Notes: generated by a model from the sequence alone, not told the origin. DNA of 35,640 nucleotides from Verrucomicrobiota bacterium (GCA_030829145.1 JAURBE010000009.1:1-35640), one strand, 5' to 3'. Shown: positions 16,100 to 25,096, numbered from the stretch's first letter. Made by a program: numbers and translations.

Positions 16100-18172
16100 T
16101 TAGTCTTTAGAGTTTTCGCGCTTGAGGCTATCCATGCCAGGTTTTTCGAGATTGATATCACCTTCGAAGAAACCATGCAGCTGGCGGATACGAGTCGGGT
16201 GGCGCATCTTACGTAGTGCTTTGGCCTCGATTTGGCGAATACGCTCACGAGTGACCTTAAACTGGCGCCCAACTTCCTCGAGCGTGCGGGAGTAGCCATC
16301 GGCTAGGCCAAAGCGTAGTGAGAGCACCTTGCGCTCACGCTCAGTCAACGAGTCGAGGACATCGGTGATTTTTTCGCGTAAGAGGCTGTAGGCGGTCATG
16401 TCATAGGGATTTTCAGCACCTTTATCTTCAATGAAGTCACCGAAATTGGTATCGTCTGAGTCGCCGACCGGGCTTTGTAGAGAAATCGGTTGTTGCGCCA
16501 TCTTCATGATAGACTGCACACGCTCAATCGGAAGGTTCATCTCGTCGGCGACCTCCTCTGCAGTGGGCTCGTGGCCCAGTTCCTGGAGAAGTTGCTTCTG
16601 CACTTGCATGACCTTGTTGAGGGTCTCGATCATGTGCACTGGAATACGAATCGTACGAGCCTGATCAGCGATAGAGCGGGTGATTGCTTGGCGAATCCAC
16701 CATGTCGCGTAGGTCGAGAATTTGTAGCCGCGGCGGTATTCGAATTTCTCAACCGCTTTCATGAGGCCCATGTTACCTTCCTGAATTAAGTCGAGAAAGG
16801 AGAGGCCGCGGTTGGTGTATTTCTTGGCGATGGAGATCACTAGGCGCAGATTGGCTTCCACCATCTCTGTCTTTGCTTTGTGGGCCTGGCGCGTGCCAGT
16901 GCGCACTTCACGGATAATTTCCATGAACGCGCGGGCGTCCATTTTGAACTCGAGGGTGAGCTCTCCCAGGCGCTTCTCAATAGCTGCCACATCGACTTTT
17001 TTCTTACGACGGGTCGATACTTTATCGGCCGATTCGAGATCGTCGCAGTGGTCGGATATTTCGCGGTAGACGGGAGTTAGATTACTGAGGAAATCTTCAA
17101 ATACTTTGAGCTTGAGGCAGTATTTACGCAGCACTAGGCGTAACTCCGTCTCGTATTTTTTCATGCGAGTGCGGGATCGCTTTTCGTTCGGGCCATTGCC
17201 TGCTTTGGCTGCTTCAAGCTGGCTATCCCACGCAGCGTAGATGCGCTCGCCGAGTTTGTGGGCTTGCTCGAGTAGCACTGGAAGGCTGTTGAAATAGGCT
17301 TCGCGGCTTTCGATCTTTTTGTCGAGCACGACGCGGTCAAAGCGCTCCTCACGGTTGAGAAGCTTTTGAACGATGTTATTTTGAAACTCGAGCGTGAGTG
17401 CGGTCGAGAACAGTGCATCCTGTGCGCGCAACTCGGCTTTCTCAATACGTTTAGAGATGGCGACCTCTTCTTCGCGAGTCAAAAGGGGCACTTGACCCAT
17501 TTGCTTGAGGTACATCCGGACTGGGTCGTCAAGGATGTCATTTTGCGATGTGCGAACTTCTTTCTCCTCGGTTTCTTCCTGCCGCGCTTTGTAGGCTTCA
17601 ACCTCACTATCGTCGAGAATCTCGACTTCGAGGTTTTGTAGGATAGAGATGATATTTTCGATCTCGTCAGGATTATTGACGCTATCAGGCAGAGCCTTGT
17701 TGATATCTTTGTAAGTGAGGAAGCTCTGCTCTTTGGAAAGTCGAATGAGCGTGCGGATACGCTCATTGAGCTTTTCTTGTGCCTTGACGGAGAGTTTACG
17801 TTTCTTAGGCGCAGCTCTTTCGATCTCTTTATTGATCTCTTCAGCGCTAACAGTCTTCTTCTCAGCGACTGTCTTCTTGGCTACAGCTTTTTTGGTCGGA
17901 GCTTTCTTAGCAGGCGCTTTCTTCTTCGCTACAATTTTTTTGGTCGGAGTTTTCTTAGCAGGCGCTTTTTTCTTGGCTACAATTTTTTTGGTCGGAGTTT
18001 TCTTAGCAGGCGCTTTTTTCTTGGCTACAACTTTTTTAGTGGGAGCTTTCTTAGCAGGCGCTTTTTTCTTGGCTACAACTTTTTTAGCGGGTGCTTTCTT
18101 CTTTGCAGCTACCTTTTTAACAGGTGCTTTTTTAGCTGCTTTTTTTGCGGTGGTCTTTTTCGCTGCTGACAT
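16100..18172 (-). CDS. rpoD: Primary sigma factor RpoD (sigma-70) with a Lys/Ala/Pro repeat tail
   Basis: The gene encodes 690 residues. Residues 1-108 are almost only Lys, Ala, Pro, Thr and Val in repeated KKAPAKK(T/A)PTKK(I/V)VA units. The sigma-70 body follows: region 1.2 at [26 protein letters not shown], a non-conserved insertion, region 2 with [37 protein letters not shown] and [17 protein letters not shown], region 3 [13 protein letters not shown], and region 4 with LTEREREVL-like [14 protein letters not shown] and the helix-turn-helix [24 protein letters not shown]. This is the housekeeping sigma that directs RNA polymerase to -35/-10 promoters. It follows dnaG by 34 bp, echoing the dnaG-rpoD pairing of many bacteria. 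The tail is histone H1-like and is not part of canonical RpoD. Confidence 0.95.
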   Translation of the reverse strand: MSAAKKTTAKKAAKKAPVKKVAAKKKAPAKKVVAKKKAPAKKAPTKKVVAKKKAPAKKTPTKKIVAKKKAPAKKTPTKKIVAKKKAPAKKAPTKKAVAKKTVAEKKTVSAEEINKEIERAAPKKRKLSVKAQEKLNERIRTLIRLSKEQSFLTYKDINKALPDSVNNPDEIENIISILQNLEVEILDDSEVEAYKARQEETEEKEVRTSQNDILDDPVRMYLKQMGQVPLLTREEEVAISKRIEKAELRAQDALFSTALTLEFQNNIVQKLLNREERFDRVVLDKKIESREAYFNSLPVLLEQAHKLGERIYAAWDSQLEAAKAGNGPNEKRSRTRMKKYETELRLVLRKYCLKLKVFEDFLSNLTPVYREISDHCDDLESADKVSTRRKKKVDVAAIEKRLGELTLEFKMDARAFMEIIREVRTGTRQAHKAKTEMVEANLRLVISIAKKYTNRGLSFLDLIQEGNMGLMKAVEKFEYRRGYKFSTYATWWIRQAITRSIADQARTIRIPVHMIETLNKVMQVQKQLLQELGHEPTAEEVADEMNLPIERVQSIMKMAQQPISLQSPVGDSDDTNFGDFIEDKGAENPYDMTAYSLLREKITDVLDSLTERERKVLSLRFGLADGYSRTLEEVGRQFKVTRERIRQIEAKALRKMRHPTRIRQLHGFFEGDINLEKPGMDSLKRENSKD
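17863..18169 (-). repeat. Coding tandem repeat (mostly 48-bp period) in the rpoD 5' end
   Basis: On the plus strand, units beginning near ttcttggctacaa(t/c)tttttt with gcaggcgctttttt recur at about 48-bp spacing, giving 16-residue Lys-rich units on the minus strand. Adjacent copies around 17930-18070 are nearly identical at DNA level, which points to recent duplication and a potential for length variation between strains. Confidence 0.85.
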
Positions 18173-18206
18173 AATCTGATGTGTTACTAAGAAGGTGGCT
18201 ACTTGT

Positions 18207-20039
18207 TTAAATTTCTAGCTGGTGTGGTGTGGCAAGTTCGTTGCGAGCTGTTTTAACTAAACGCATAAGTGTTAGTTGCTCTGCGGGGGATGCGTTGGCG
18301 ACTTGCTGTTTTAGGGTGTTAAGCCGATTTTTTAAGTAGTTGTTATAGATATAGTTTAATTGTGTGTTGATTTCAGTTTCAGCCAAATCAGCTTCGATGT
18401 CTAGATCTCTCGACTGAAGGTCGGCCATAAGTTGGCGGTCTTCAATTGTTTCAATGAGATTTTCGATATTTGATGTGTCTGGGATAAGTCCCTCTCGCAG
18501 TTCGGCAAGGATCCGCTTGAGCAGGCGACCTGCAGGTGATGAGCTATTAATCCAATCGTAATCAATTATTTCGGAGATTGCTGCGCTGTGTTCTGGAAAG
18601 TGTAAAACGAGCCAAAGTAGCTCCCACGTCCCGTCTGTCAATAGTGTGTCTCTGCTGTCTTTGTGAGTGCTACCGAGCTTTTGCCCGCCTTGATTATTCG
18701 CCTGTGGCTTGGGCGCTTTTTTGAAATCTACTAATGCGGCGTGTGGATCGACATTAAGTAGCCGCGAGGTGGTTTGAATGTAATCTTCGCGGGCGACTTC
18801 TGAGGGCACGTGCTGGAGTAGTTCAAAGACGTTGCGCAGTGCTGTGGTCTTTTCGTGGGTGCTAGGTGCGCGGCCATCGGGGAGGCTTTCGGAGACGGCT
18901 AGCTCAATCGCGCTCTTGGAGGCTTTGCGAAGCGGTTCAAGGGCTTCGGCGCCGTGCTGGCGTAGCAGATCGTCGGGGTCGGCCTTTTCGGGCAAGAGTA
19001 GGAAGCGAAACTCGAGGCCAGCCTTGAAGGCGAGCGGGAGCGCCCGCAGTGCAGCTTTACGGCCGGCCTTGTCGCCGTCGAGCAGGCACTCCACTGAGCT
19101 TGGCTGGTAGCGTCGCATGAGATGTAGCTGATCGTCGGTGATGGCGGTGCCCTGCGGGGCGACGGCAGTGTGCAGGCCGACTGACCAACAGCGGATGGCG
19201 TCGAGCTGCCCTTCGACCAGCAGGAAGCTCGCGCCTTCTTTGAGGTGCGTGCGTGCGTGGTCCATGCCGAATAGAATGCGACTTTTATGGAATATTTGTG
19301 TTTCAGGCGAGTTGACATATTTCGCTTCGCGGGCGGGGTCGTCTGCTGGAGTCTGCTCGAGCTGGCGAGCGGTAAAGGCAACCACGCGCCCCTGCACATC
19401 ACGGATTGGCACCATGAGGCGGCCACGGAAGCGCGATTTAAAATTGTCGTGGTAGCTTTCGTTGTCGCGGGCGAAAAACAGGCCGCTTTTATGCATCGCA
19501 GCGGTGGAGATGCCGCGCTCTTTAAAATACAGTGCCAGTGCGTTACGCGCGGCTGGAGCATAGCCTATTTTGACTTCATCGGCAGTCTCCATCGTGAAGC
19601 CGCGTTGCTCTTGCCAGTAGTTGCGAACAGGTGCGGCTTCTTGTGATTCGGAAAACTGCTGGTGATACCAAGTGGTGGCGAGCTCGTGAATTTCAAAAAT
19701 CTGCTTGCGTAGCGACACTTCCTCGCGAGAGGGGCCACCAGCTTCATATTCAAGAGTGATGTTAAACTTCTTGGCGATGAATTCGATGGCTTCTGGAAAC
19801 TCGAGGTTTTCGACCTTCATGATGAAGGTGAAGCAGTCGCCACCTTCGCCAGTGCTAAAGCATTTGTAGAAGCCGCGGTCGGGATGTACGTAAAAAGAGG
19901 GTGTTTTTTCCTGTGTGAACGGGCTGAGGCCTTTCCATGAGCTACCAGCTCGTTTGAGTTCGACGTAGGGAGATACGAGATCCACCAGGTTCACCTGATG
20001 TTTTATCGTTTCAACTGATTGTTGCGCAATGCGAGCCAC
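18207..20039 (-). CDS. dnaG: DNA primase DnaG with a degenerate zinc finger
   Basis: The gene encodes 610 residues. The N-terminal CHC2-type domain is recognisable ([32 protein letters not shown], 38-68). Of the four usual zinc ligands (Cys-x2-His ... Cys-x2-Cys), only Cys60 remains; the others are Ser39, Thr42 and Thr63. The catalytic core is intact: TOPRIM motifs [10 protein letters not shown] and [10 protein letters not shown] (acidic residues for Mg2+), plus the basic ridge segment [25 protein letters not shown]-terminal helicase-binding-like region follows. Primase makes RNA primers at the replication fork with DnaB. The gene follows the TPR lipoprotein gene and precedes rpoD by 34 bp on the same strand. 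Confidence 0.94.
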   Translation of the reverse strand: MARIAQQSVETIKHQVNLVDLVSPYVELKRAGSSWKGLSPFTQEKTPSFYVHPDRGFYKCFSTGEGGDCFTFIMKVENLEFPEAIEFIAKKFNITLEYEAGGPSREEVSLRKQIFEIHELATTWYHQQFSESQEAAPVRNYWQEQRGFTMETADEVKIGYAPAARNALALYFKERGISTAAMHKSGLFFARDNESYHDNFKSRFRGRLMVPIRDVQGRVVAFTARQLEQTPADDPAREAKYVNSPETQIFHKSRILFGMDHARTHLKEGASFLLVEGQLDAIRCWSVGLHTAVAPQGTAITDDQLHLMRRYQPSSVECLLDGDKAGRKAALRALPLAFKAGLEFRFLLLPEKADPDDLLRQHGAEALEPLRKASKSAIELAVSESLPDGRAPSTHEKTTALRNVFELLQHVPSEVAREDYIQTTSRLLNVDPHAALVDFKKAPKPQANNQGGQKLGSTHKDSRDTLLTDGTWELLWLVLHFPEHSAAISEIIDYDWINSSSPAGRLLKRILAELREGLIPDTSNIENLIETIEDRQLMADLQSRDLDIEADLAETEINTQLNYIYNNYLKNRLNTLKQQVANASPAEQLTLMRLVKTARNELATPHQLEI

Positions 20040-20081
20040 GTAATGATAGAGTAGTGTAGGGAGCTAAAAGAGCTTTAGAAA

Positions 20082-21620
20082 TTAACGCAACCGATCGAGG
20101 GCGGTTTCGGCCTCGGCGCGTAGTGGATGGTTTGGCGCTAGGTCGATGAAACGATTGTAGAGCACGATCGCAGTGGAATTGTTCCCACTAATTCGTTCAT
20201 AAGCCCGAGCGAGTGAGAGAGTGATCTCTGGACTGCGTGGAAAACGGTCGTAGGCACCCTCTAGTTCAGCGAGGAAATCGACAGGCTTTTTAGTGCGTTG
20301 AATTGTGCGCAAATAGTCGAGTGTGTAGTCGATCTTTTCGGGGGCTAAGCGAGTCGCCTCGAGCGCGGTGGTTTCGGCGTTTTTAACTTGGCCATCGAGG
20401 CGATAGGCGAGTGAGAGTTGGTTCCAGATATTTGCTTGGTTGTTGGCGCGGCCGAGCGCTTCCCAGTAGAGTTGAATGGCTTTTTTATAGTCGTGTTCCA
20501 TCGATGCAGTTTCGGCATTTGCGACTAACTGCTGGAGGCTTAGTGGCGCATCGGTGGTGTCGAGCTCGGCTGTTTCGCTGTCGACTGCGATGGAGTCTGC
20601 ATTCGATGTGTCAGTCGCTGTGCTTGACTCCGAGGGTAATGCTTCTAAGGCGGGTGTGTTGGCGAAGGCTTCAGCCATTTCCATATCCGCGATGACATCT
20701 GCTTTGCCAGTGGTAGTTTCGTCGAATGAGAATGTGGTACCAGCGCTATCCGAATCAGTGACGGTAGCTGCTTCGCTTGTCGCTACTGCGTCTTTCGCTG
20801 CGGCGGCAGCTTTCGATTTGGCTAGTTCGGCTTGCATGGTTTCTTGCGCGACTCGCCAGCGATCAAGTTCGCCACGAGCGCTGGCCCATTGGCTGGCTTC
20901 GAGTGCCCCGGGAAATTGTTTGTCGAGCTGATTGATGACGGTTTCAGCGGCTGCCCATTTTTGCTTGCGGAGGTGGATTTCGGTTAGCCCCAAGAGCCCA
21001 GTCAGTGCGTTGGGGTCATCGCTATTGGCAGCAATCTTTAACCAGCGCTCGGCTTGAGGAAGGTTATCCAGTTGTTTAAACAGTGTGCCGATGGCAGCTG
21101 CGGTGCTTGCGGAAGGGGCTTGGTTTTCTGGATCGACCGCTTTGAGGTAGGCGTCGAGTGCGACTTGGGGTTGTTGAGCTTCAGCGCGAAGTTCCCCAAG
21201 GCGAATCCAGAGCTTGTTGTCAAGCGCACTGGGTTCAACTAATGCGAGTGTTTCAAGCAGCTCGCGTGCGGCTTCAAATTGGTTGGCTTGTTCCTGTGCG
21301 CGGTAGGTTTGGTACAGCAGTTCGATGTTGTCTGGCGTGAGGCGCTGCGCGGCACTCAGGTAGAAGGCGGCTTCCGCGGTGTTACCGAGTGTCTCATAAA
21401 TACTACCGATCTCTCGAAGAATGATTGTGTCGTTGGGGTAGGATTCTGCGAGGACTTCGAGCTTGGAAAGCGCTATGGTATCGTCACCAGCGGCACGCAG
21501 CGTAACGACTTCATTGAGGCCTTGGATTCTCTTTTCTTCGGGCCCAGTGCAACCTGCTGCGAGTGCGAGTGTCAGAGCTGTCAGTATGAAGATTACTTTT
21601 TTGGTGTTTGCTTTTAGCAT
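20082..21620 (-). CDS. TPR-repeat lipoprotein
   Basis: The gene encodes 512 residues from ATG 21620, chosen because it places a signal peptide directly before the lipobox LAAGC. The frame stays open to an ATG at 21668, which would add 16 unlikely residues. Tetratricopeptide-like helices run from about 25 to 250 (for example TIILREIGSIYETLGNTAEAAFYLSAAQ and IWNQLSLAYRLDGQVKNAETTALEATRLAP further on). They are split by a low-complexity Ala/Thr/Ser/Asp linker at about 255-345. More TPRs follow to the end. Such proteins scaffold envelope complexes, and the partner is unknown here. It starts the run that continues into dnaG 43 bp downstream, and it diverges from the DUF362-like gene. Confidence 0.85.
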   Translation of the reverse strand: MLKANTKKVIFILTALTLALAAGCTGPEEKRIQGLNEVVTLRAAGDDTIALSKLEVLAESYPNDTIILREIGSIYETLGNTAEAAFYLSAAQRLTPDNIELLYQTYRAQEQANQFEAARELLETLALVEPSALDNKLWIRLGELRAEAQQPQVALDAYLKAVDPENQAPSASTAAAIGTLFKQLDNLPQAERWLKIAANSDDPNALTGLLGLTEIHLRKQKWAAAETVINQLDKQFPGALEASQWASARGELDRWRVAQETMQAELAKSKAAAAAKDAVATSEAATVTDSDSAGTTFSFDETTTGKADVIADMEMAEAFANTPALEALPSESSTATDTSNADSIAVDSETAELDTTDAPLSLQQLVANAETASMEHDYKKAIQLYWEALGRANNQANIWNQLSLAYRLDGQVKNAETTALEATRLAPEKIDYTLDYLRTIQRTKKPVDFLAELEGAYDRFPRSPEITLSLARAYERISGNNSTAIVLYNRFIDLAPNHPLRAEAETALDRLR

Positions 21621-21723
21621 AAGCAGTAATTTGTTGCGAGGTGTGTGTATTTCAGCAGATAAGACCACGGTGTTCTCGTCACTTTCGTTTCCCTCGTTTG
21701 GGTGTCAAGGGGATAGGCGTTTA

Positions 21724-22851
21724 ATGGGACGTGATTTGCGGCTGATTTGCACTGTTTTTAGGGGTCTAGCTCTATTTGTTATTGGTTTGATGCCGTTATT
21801 GTTAGAGGCGCAGGCGCAGGATGAGTTGGCTCCGCGTGGGCCCTTGGGCTTAGTCTGGGAAGCGCCTATCAACGAGGGAGCAATGTACCACTCTGCAGTG
21901 GCGGCCTTGGTCGAGACTTATGAAGCCGTAGTCGGTGCCGAGCTCACAGCCGGTGATCGTGGTATGGTCGGCATTAAGGTGAATACTCGAAGCGGGCGTG
22001 GGTTGAGCACACCGCTGCAATTGTTACGCGCAGTGATTGGTGTGTTGGAGGCACGCGGATTTGGGCGGGAATCGATTATTATTGTGGATTACTCGGCGCA
22101 TCAACTTCGGCAAGCCGGGATTATGCCATTGTTGAGTTCTGATTTGGGTGATTTTGAGGGGTGCCAAGTGTATGCTTTGGATAGTGAGCAGTATTATGAT
22201 GTGGATTGGTTTTACGATAGCCCATTGCCGTCTAGCATGAGTCAAGAGCCGCAATTGTTGGGCGATTTTGGACGTGGCACGAATCCACTGGAGGAGCAGG
22301 TCAAGGAACGTAAGAGTTTTTTGGCTGCGCCCTTGCTGTTTGATGTCGATTTCTGGGTGAACTTAGCGGTCGGTGTTGATGACCAGGCGTTGGGGGTGGA
22401 TGGAGCGCTGGCCAATGCAACTTTATGGAATGTGAGTAATAGCCAGCGCTTTCTTGGTAATGAGGCGACTGCCTCTGCGGCGGTTGCAGAGATCGCCGCG
22501 ATCCCAGAACTGAGCGAGCGGATGGTGCTACATTTTGTATCTTTAGATCGTTACCAGTATATCGGTGGCCCGCGTTTCAAGTCACGCTATTCGCGCTCAG
22601 AGCCGCTTTTATGGATGAGCTCCGATCCAGTGGCGATTGATCGCTTGCTGTATGATCGAATGAACGAGCACCGCTTGTTGGATGGCTTTCCGGAAATCAC
22701 GCCATTGCCTCGGCAGTTCCCCTTTGCTGCAAGCCTTGGCCTGGGCTTATACCAAAGATCAGAGATTCAGGTGCAGCGTTTAGCGAAGATCGATCTGGTC
22801 GAAAGCGATGAGTTATTGTTAAACTCGGTCGAGACCGAGTCTGCAGACTGA
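21724..22851 (+). CDS. DUF362-like exported protein
   Basis: The gene encodes 375 residues from ATG 21724, preceded at a loose spacing by AAGGGGA. The frame is open to 21463, but that part overlaps the divergent TPR gene and lacks protein character. A signal peptide (about 12-32, cleavage near LEAQAQD) suggests export. The body matches the DUF362 pattern: GMVGIKVNTRSGRGLSTPLQLLRAVIGVLEARGF then IIIVDYS, a FWVNLAVGVDDQALGVDGALANATLWN block, and SSDPVAIDRLLYDRMNEHR near the end. DUF362 proteins have no settled function, and some are fused to ferredoxin domains. No Cys cluster is present here, so an Fe-S role is not supported. The family call rests on motif resemblance alone. Confidence 0.72.
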   Translation: MGRDLRLICTVFRGLALFVIGLMPLLLEAQAQDELAPRGPLGLVWEAPINEGAMYHSAVAALVETYEAVVGAELTAGDRGMVGIKVNTRSGRGLSTPLQLLRAVIGVLEARGFGRESIIIVDYSAHQLRQAGIMPLLSSDLGDFEGCQVYALDSEQYYDVDWFYDSPLPSSMSQEPQLLGDFGRGTNPLEEQVKERKSFLAAPLLFDVDFWVNLAVGVDDQALGVDGALANATLWNVSNSQRFLGNEATASAAVAEIAAIPELSERMVLHFVSLDRYQYIGGPRFKSRYSRSEPLLWMSSDPVAIDRLLYDRMNEHRLLDGFPEITPLPRQFPFAASLGLGLYQRSEIQVQRLAKIDLVESDELLLNSVETESAD

Positions 22852-22924
22852 GAACGCGGCGCGCGAATTAATTTCGAATCAACGCAGAAACGCCTTGAAC
22901 TGAGAGGCAAAGCTTCATTCTTTG

Positions 22925-23305
22925 ATGATTATGCAAATCGCGGACTATTATCCGATTCTTATACAAATTTTAATCGCTGCCAGTATTGGTGTGGTGGTTC
23001 TTGCCGCGTCGCATGTGTTTGGCCAACGTGGCACGTCAGTTGGACTTAAGGATGAGCCGTACGAGTGTGGTATGCTGGCGCAAGGTTCAGGGCACGCGCG
23101 TTTTGCGGTGAAGTTTTATGTGACTGCCATGCTCTTTATTTTGTTTGATATTGAAGTTATCTTTTTGGTGCCATGGGTATTGGTATTTCGTGAATTTTTA
23201 GCGGCGAACTTGCCGATTTTATTGCCGATCTTCTTCTTTCTTTTCGTCTTAGTTCTTGGGCTGTTCTATGAGTTGAAGAAAGGCGCAATTGAGTGGGAAA
23301 ACTAA
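22925..23305 (+). CDS. nuoA: NADH-quinone oxidoreductase subunit A
   Basis: The gene encodes 126 residues from ATG 22925 (ATG 22931 is equally possible). Three membrane helices lie at about 11-33, 66-88 and 95-115. The conserved loop KDEPYECGM, whose Cys lies in the quinone-site loop of complex I, is followed by RFAVKFYVTAMLFILFDIEVIFLVPW, a highly conserved NuoA stretch. It is a proton-pumping complex I membrane-arm subunit. No nuoB or other nuo gene lies next to it, which is unusual because nuoA normally heads the operon. Upstream is the DUF362-like gene (73 bp). Confidence 0.95.
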   Translation: MIMQIADYYPILIQILIAASIGVVVLAASHVFGQRGTSVGLKDEPYECGMLAQGSGHARFAVKFYVTAMLFILFDIEVIFLVPWVLVFREFLAANLPILLPIFFFLFVLVLGLFYELKKGAIEWEN

Positions 23306-23404
23306 ATGAAACAGGATGCTCTGTTCAGCATGCTAATTCTATCGATAAATCTCAAATTGCCAGAGTCCTCTCTTATTTTTATTAGCCCCATCATTTTTCT
23401 TTAA
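23306..23404 (+). CDS. Possible 32-residue ORF abutting nuoA
   Basis: An ATG directly follows the nuoA stop (TAA|ATG) and opens 32 codons, giving a hydrophobic peptide ending ESSLIFISPIIFL. Coupling to nuoA is possible, but there is no homology I recognise, no Shine-Dalgarno, and the codon usage is not compelling. It could equally be 3' untranslated sequence. Confidence 0.2.
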   Translation: MKQDALFSMLILSINLKLPESSLIFISPIIFL

Positions 23405-23409
23405 ATCTT

Positions 23410-23443
23410 TTGACAATAGACACTTACGGTTCACATATAAGTT
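23410..23443 (+). promoter_or_regulatory. Candidate sigma-70 promoter, possibly giving a leaderless mRNA
   Basis: A perfect TTGACA (23410-23415) is followed 17-20 bp later by an AT-rich -10-like stretch (ACATATAA, 23433-23440). The gene's ATG is at 23444, so a start site 6-8 bases after the -10 would fall on or next to the start codon. No Shine-Dalgarno is present, which fits a leaderless transcript. Confidence 0.45.
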
Positions 23444-24802
23444 ATGCGTATTGACCGCTACATCGCTCAAACTCGTGTGATCGATATCGAAAGCACGGAC
23501 TTCAAGGGTGCGTTGTCAGAATTGCTGAATGCCTGTGAGTTGTCTAAAGAGAAGAAGTTGACAAAAAAAGGGCTGTTGAACGATCTGCTAGATCGGGAAA
23601 AGCAAATGACGACTTACCTCGGTGGTGGGGTGTGCTTGCCGCACGCACGAGTGCCAATGAAGCGCAATTACATGATTGCGGTAGGGCGTTGCCCAAATGG
23701 CTTGAGTTATGAGGGGAATAATGAGTATCAGGATATCCGCTACGTCTTTTTGCTGCTGGCGGCAGAGAATGCGCGCAGTTATCTCTACAGTCTAGCGTCC
23801 CTCGCTCGTGTCTTTCAGGATGTTGCTTGTATGCAGCGTTTGAATGCGGCAGAGTCTCTGCCCGACTTTCGCCGCGAAGTAAAATCGGTGTTCGGAGGAG
23901 ATGGCGCGAAGCCGCGGCAACGACACAATCGGTTTAATAATCTTATTTTAAAAGAGGCCGCCAAAATTGCTAAGGGCGCGAATTGCACCTCGGTATTGGT
24001 TTTTGGGGATACCTTTGGTGGTGGTGTCGAAGTGGGGCGAGTGTTTAAGGATTTTAAAACAGTACTGATTGCGCACGGCACTTCAGATTCGGCCTCAGAG
24101 CGCAATGATATCGATGCGATCTTACCGATCCGCTCATATAGTAATCACCGCTTTTCACAGTTACGCAGTGCGGTGCTGATCGGCCTGACGCGTGGTATTT
24201 TCTCCAGCAATGAGCGCCTCTGCTGTGTTGGTGGTCTGCCGCAGAGTAATCAATTTGATAGTATCACAGTGGTGGATGTGGAGCGTGAGTTTCAGACGAT
24301 GCTGATGCAGAAATCAAATATGCTGCCCTCTGGCGTAAAAGCGGAGGTGGTCGAACGAGTGTTAGCCATTGCGACTGAGCTTGCGGTCGAAGGGCGCGAG
24401 GGACATCCTGTGGGTTGCCTGTTTGTGCTTGGCAATGCAGATAAAATTTCGGACTACACCAAGCCACTGATTCTTAATCCATTCTATGGCTATAAGGATG
24501 AGGATCGTAACATTTTGAATCCGTTTATGGATGAAACGGTGAAAGAGCTCTCGTCGATTGATGGTGCATTCATTATCCGAGGTGATGGGGTGCTAGTATC
24601 TGCAGGATCTTTAATTCACGCCCCAGACTACAATCACAACTTACCTAGCGGGCTCGGTAGTCGCCACGCAGCTGCAGCCTCGATTACACAAGTAGAAGAT
24701 TGCCTCTGCGTCGTAGTATCTGGCAGCACTGGGCAGGTAACGCTCTTTCGTCGCGGCGAGATGTTACCACTGATCGAGAAAGCGCTGGTGCGTGATAGTT
24801 GA
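23444..24802 (+). CDS. EIIA-like / pyruvate-kinase-C-like / DisA_N (diadenylate cyclase) fusion
   Basis: The gene encodes 452 residues with three parts. (1) Residues about 1-150 resemble a fructose-type PTS EIIA domain; GGGVCLPHAR puts the would-be phospho-His at 67. (2) Residues about 160-290 resemble the C-terminal alpha/beta domain of pyruvate kinase (ILKEAAKIAKGANCTSVLVFGDT). (3) Residues about 300-450 are a DisA_N/DAC domain: GREGHPVGCLFVLGN, LNPFYGY, the DGA motif at 373-375 (SIDGAFIIRGDGVLVSAG) and GLGSRHAAAASIT with RHA at 407-409, then VVVSGSTGQVTLF. Parts 2-3 match the DacZ/archaeal-type layout known to make c-di-AMP from two ATP. The RHA form (instead of RHR) fits that subgroup. 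Adding EIIA suggests control by phosphotransfer, which is inference. No membrane helix is present, so it is cytosolic. A consensus -35 box lies 29 bp upstream of the ATG. Confidence 0.82.
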   Translation: MRIDRYIAQTRVIDIESTDFKGALSELLNACELSKEKKLTKKGLLNDLLDREKQMTTYLGGGVCLPHARVPMKRNYMIAVGRCPNGLSYEGNNEYQDIRYVFLLLAAENARSYLYSLASLARVFQDVACMQRLNAAESLPDFRREVKSVFGGDGAKPRQRHNRFNNLILKEAAKIAKGANCTSVLVFGDTFGGGVEVGRVFKDFKTVLIAHGTSDSASERNDIDAILPIRSYSNHRFSQLRSAVLIGLTRGIFSSNERLCCVGGLPQSNQFDSITVVDVEREFQTMLMQKSNMLPSGVKAEVVERVLAIATELAVEGREGHPVGCLFVLGNADKISDYTKPLILNPFYGYKDEDRNILNPFMDETVKELSSIDGAFIIRGDGVLVSAGSLIHAPDYNHNLPSGLGSRHAAAASITQVEDCLCVVVSGSTGQVTLFRRGEMLPLIEKALVRDS

Positions 24803-24987
24803 TTGTTGATTGTTGATAGTTGTTGGTTGTTGGTTGATAGTTGATAGTTGTTGGTTGTTGGTTGATAGTTGTTGGTTGTTGGTTGTTAGTTGCTGGTTGT
24901 TAGTTGTTGTTGATAGTTGATTGTTAGTTGTTGTTGATAGTTGATTGTTGGTTGTTGTTGATAGTTGATTGTTGTTGTTGATTGTTC
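24798..24987. repeat. GTTGNTN heptamer tandem repeat, about 25 units
   Basis: From the stop codon of the cyclase gene onward the plus strand is a run of 7-mers GTTGATT, GTTGATA, GTTGTTG and GTTGTTA, nearly in register for the first 15 units. It then becomes irregular with inserted GTTGTT. The reverse strand gives an artefactual Asn/Gln/Thr-rich frame. It resembles the short tandemly repeated heptamers described in cyanobacteria and a few other phyla. It separates the cyclase gene from trpA and has no gene in it. Confidence 0.92.
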
Positions 24988-25096
24988 GCGATGGAGGGTT
25001 ATCTGTGTTCGTATGTTTTTGAGGAGTAGCCGTCAGAATTAGATCGCTTGGCCTTATTCCCAATCAACTTCAAACAAGTCACAACGAACCACGACC

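Noticed and set aside
17715..18179. Plus-strand frame of 154 codons, Phe/Leu/Ala-rich, opposite the rpoD 5' end
   Set aside because: It is the antisense reading of the Lys/Ala/Pro repeat, which yields hydrophobic codons by chance.
24798..24987. Possible CRISPR-like array
   Set aside because: The units are 7 bp with no spacers and no cas genes nearby, so this is a simple tandem repeat.
24764..25063. Minus-strand frame of 99 codons rich in Asn, Gln and Thr
   Set aside because: It is generated by the GTTG heptamer array and overlaps the cyclase 3' end. Its composition is a repeat artefact.
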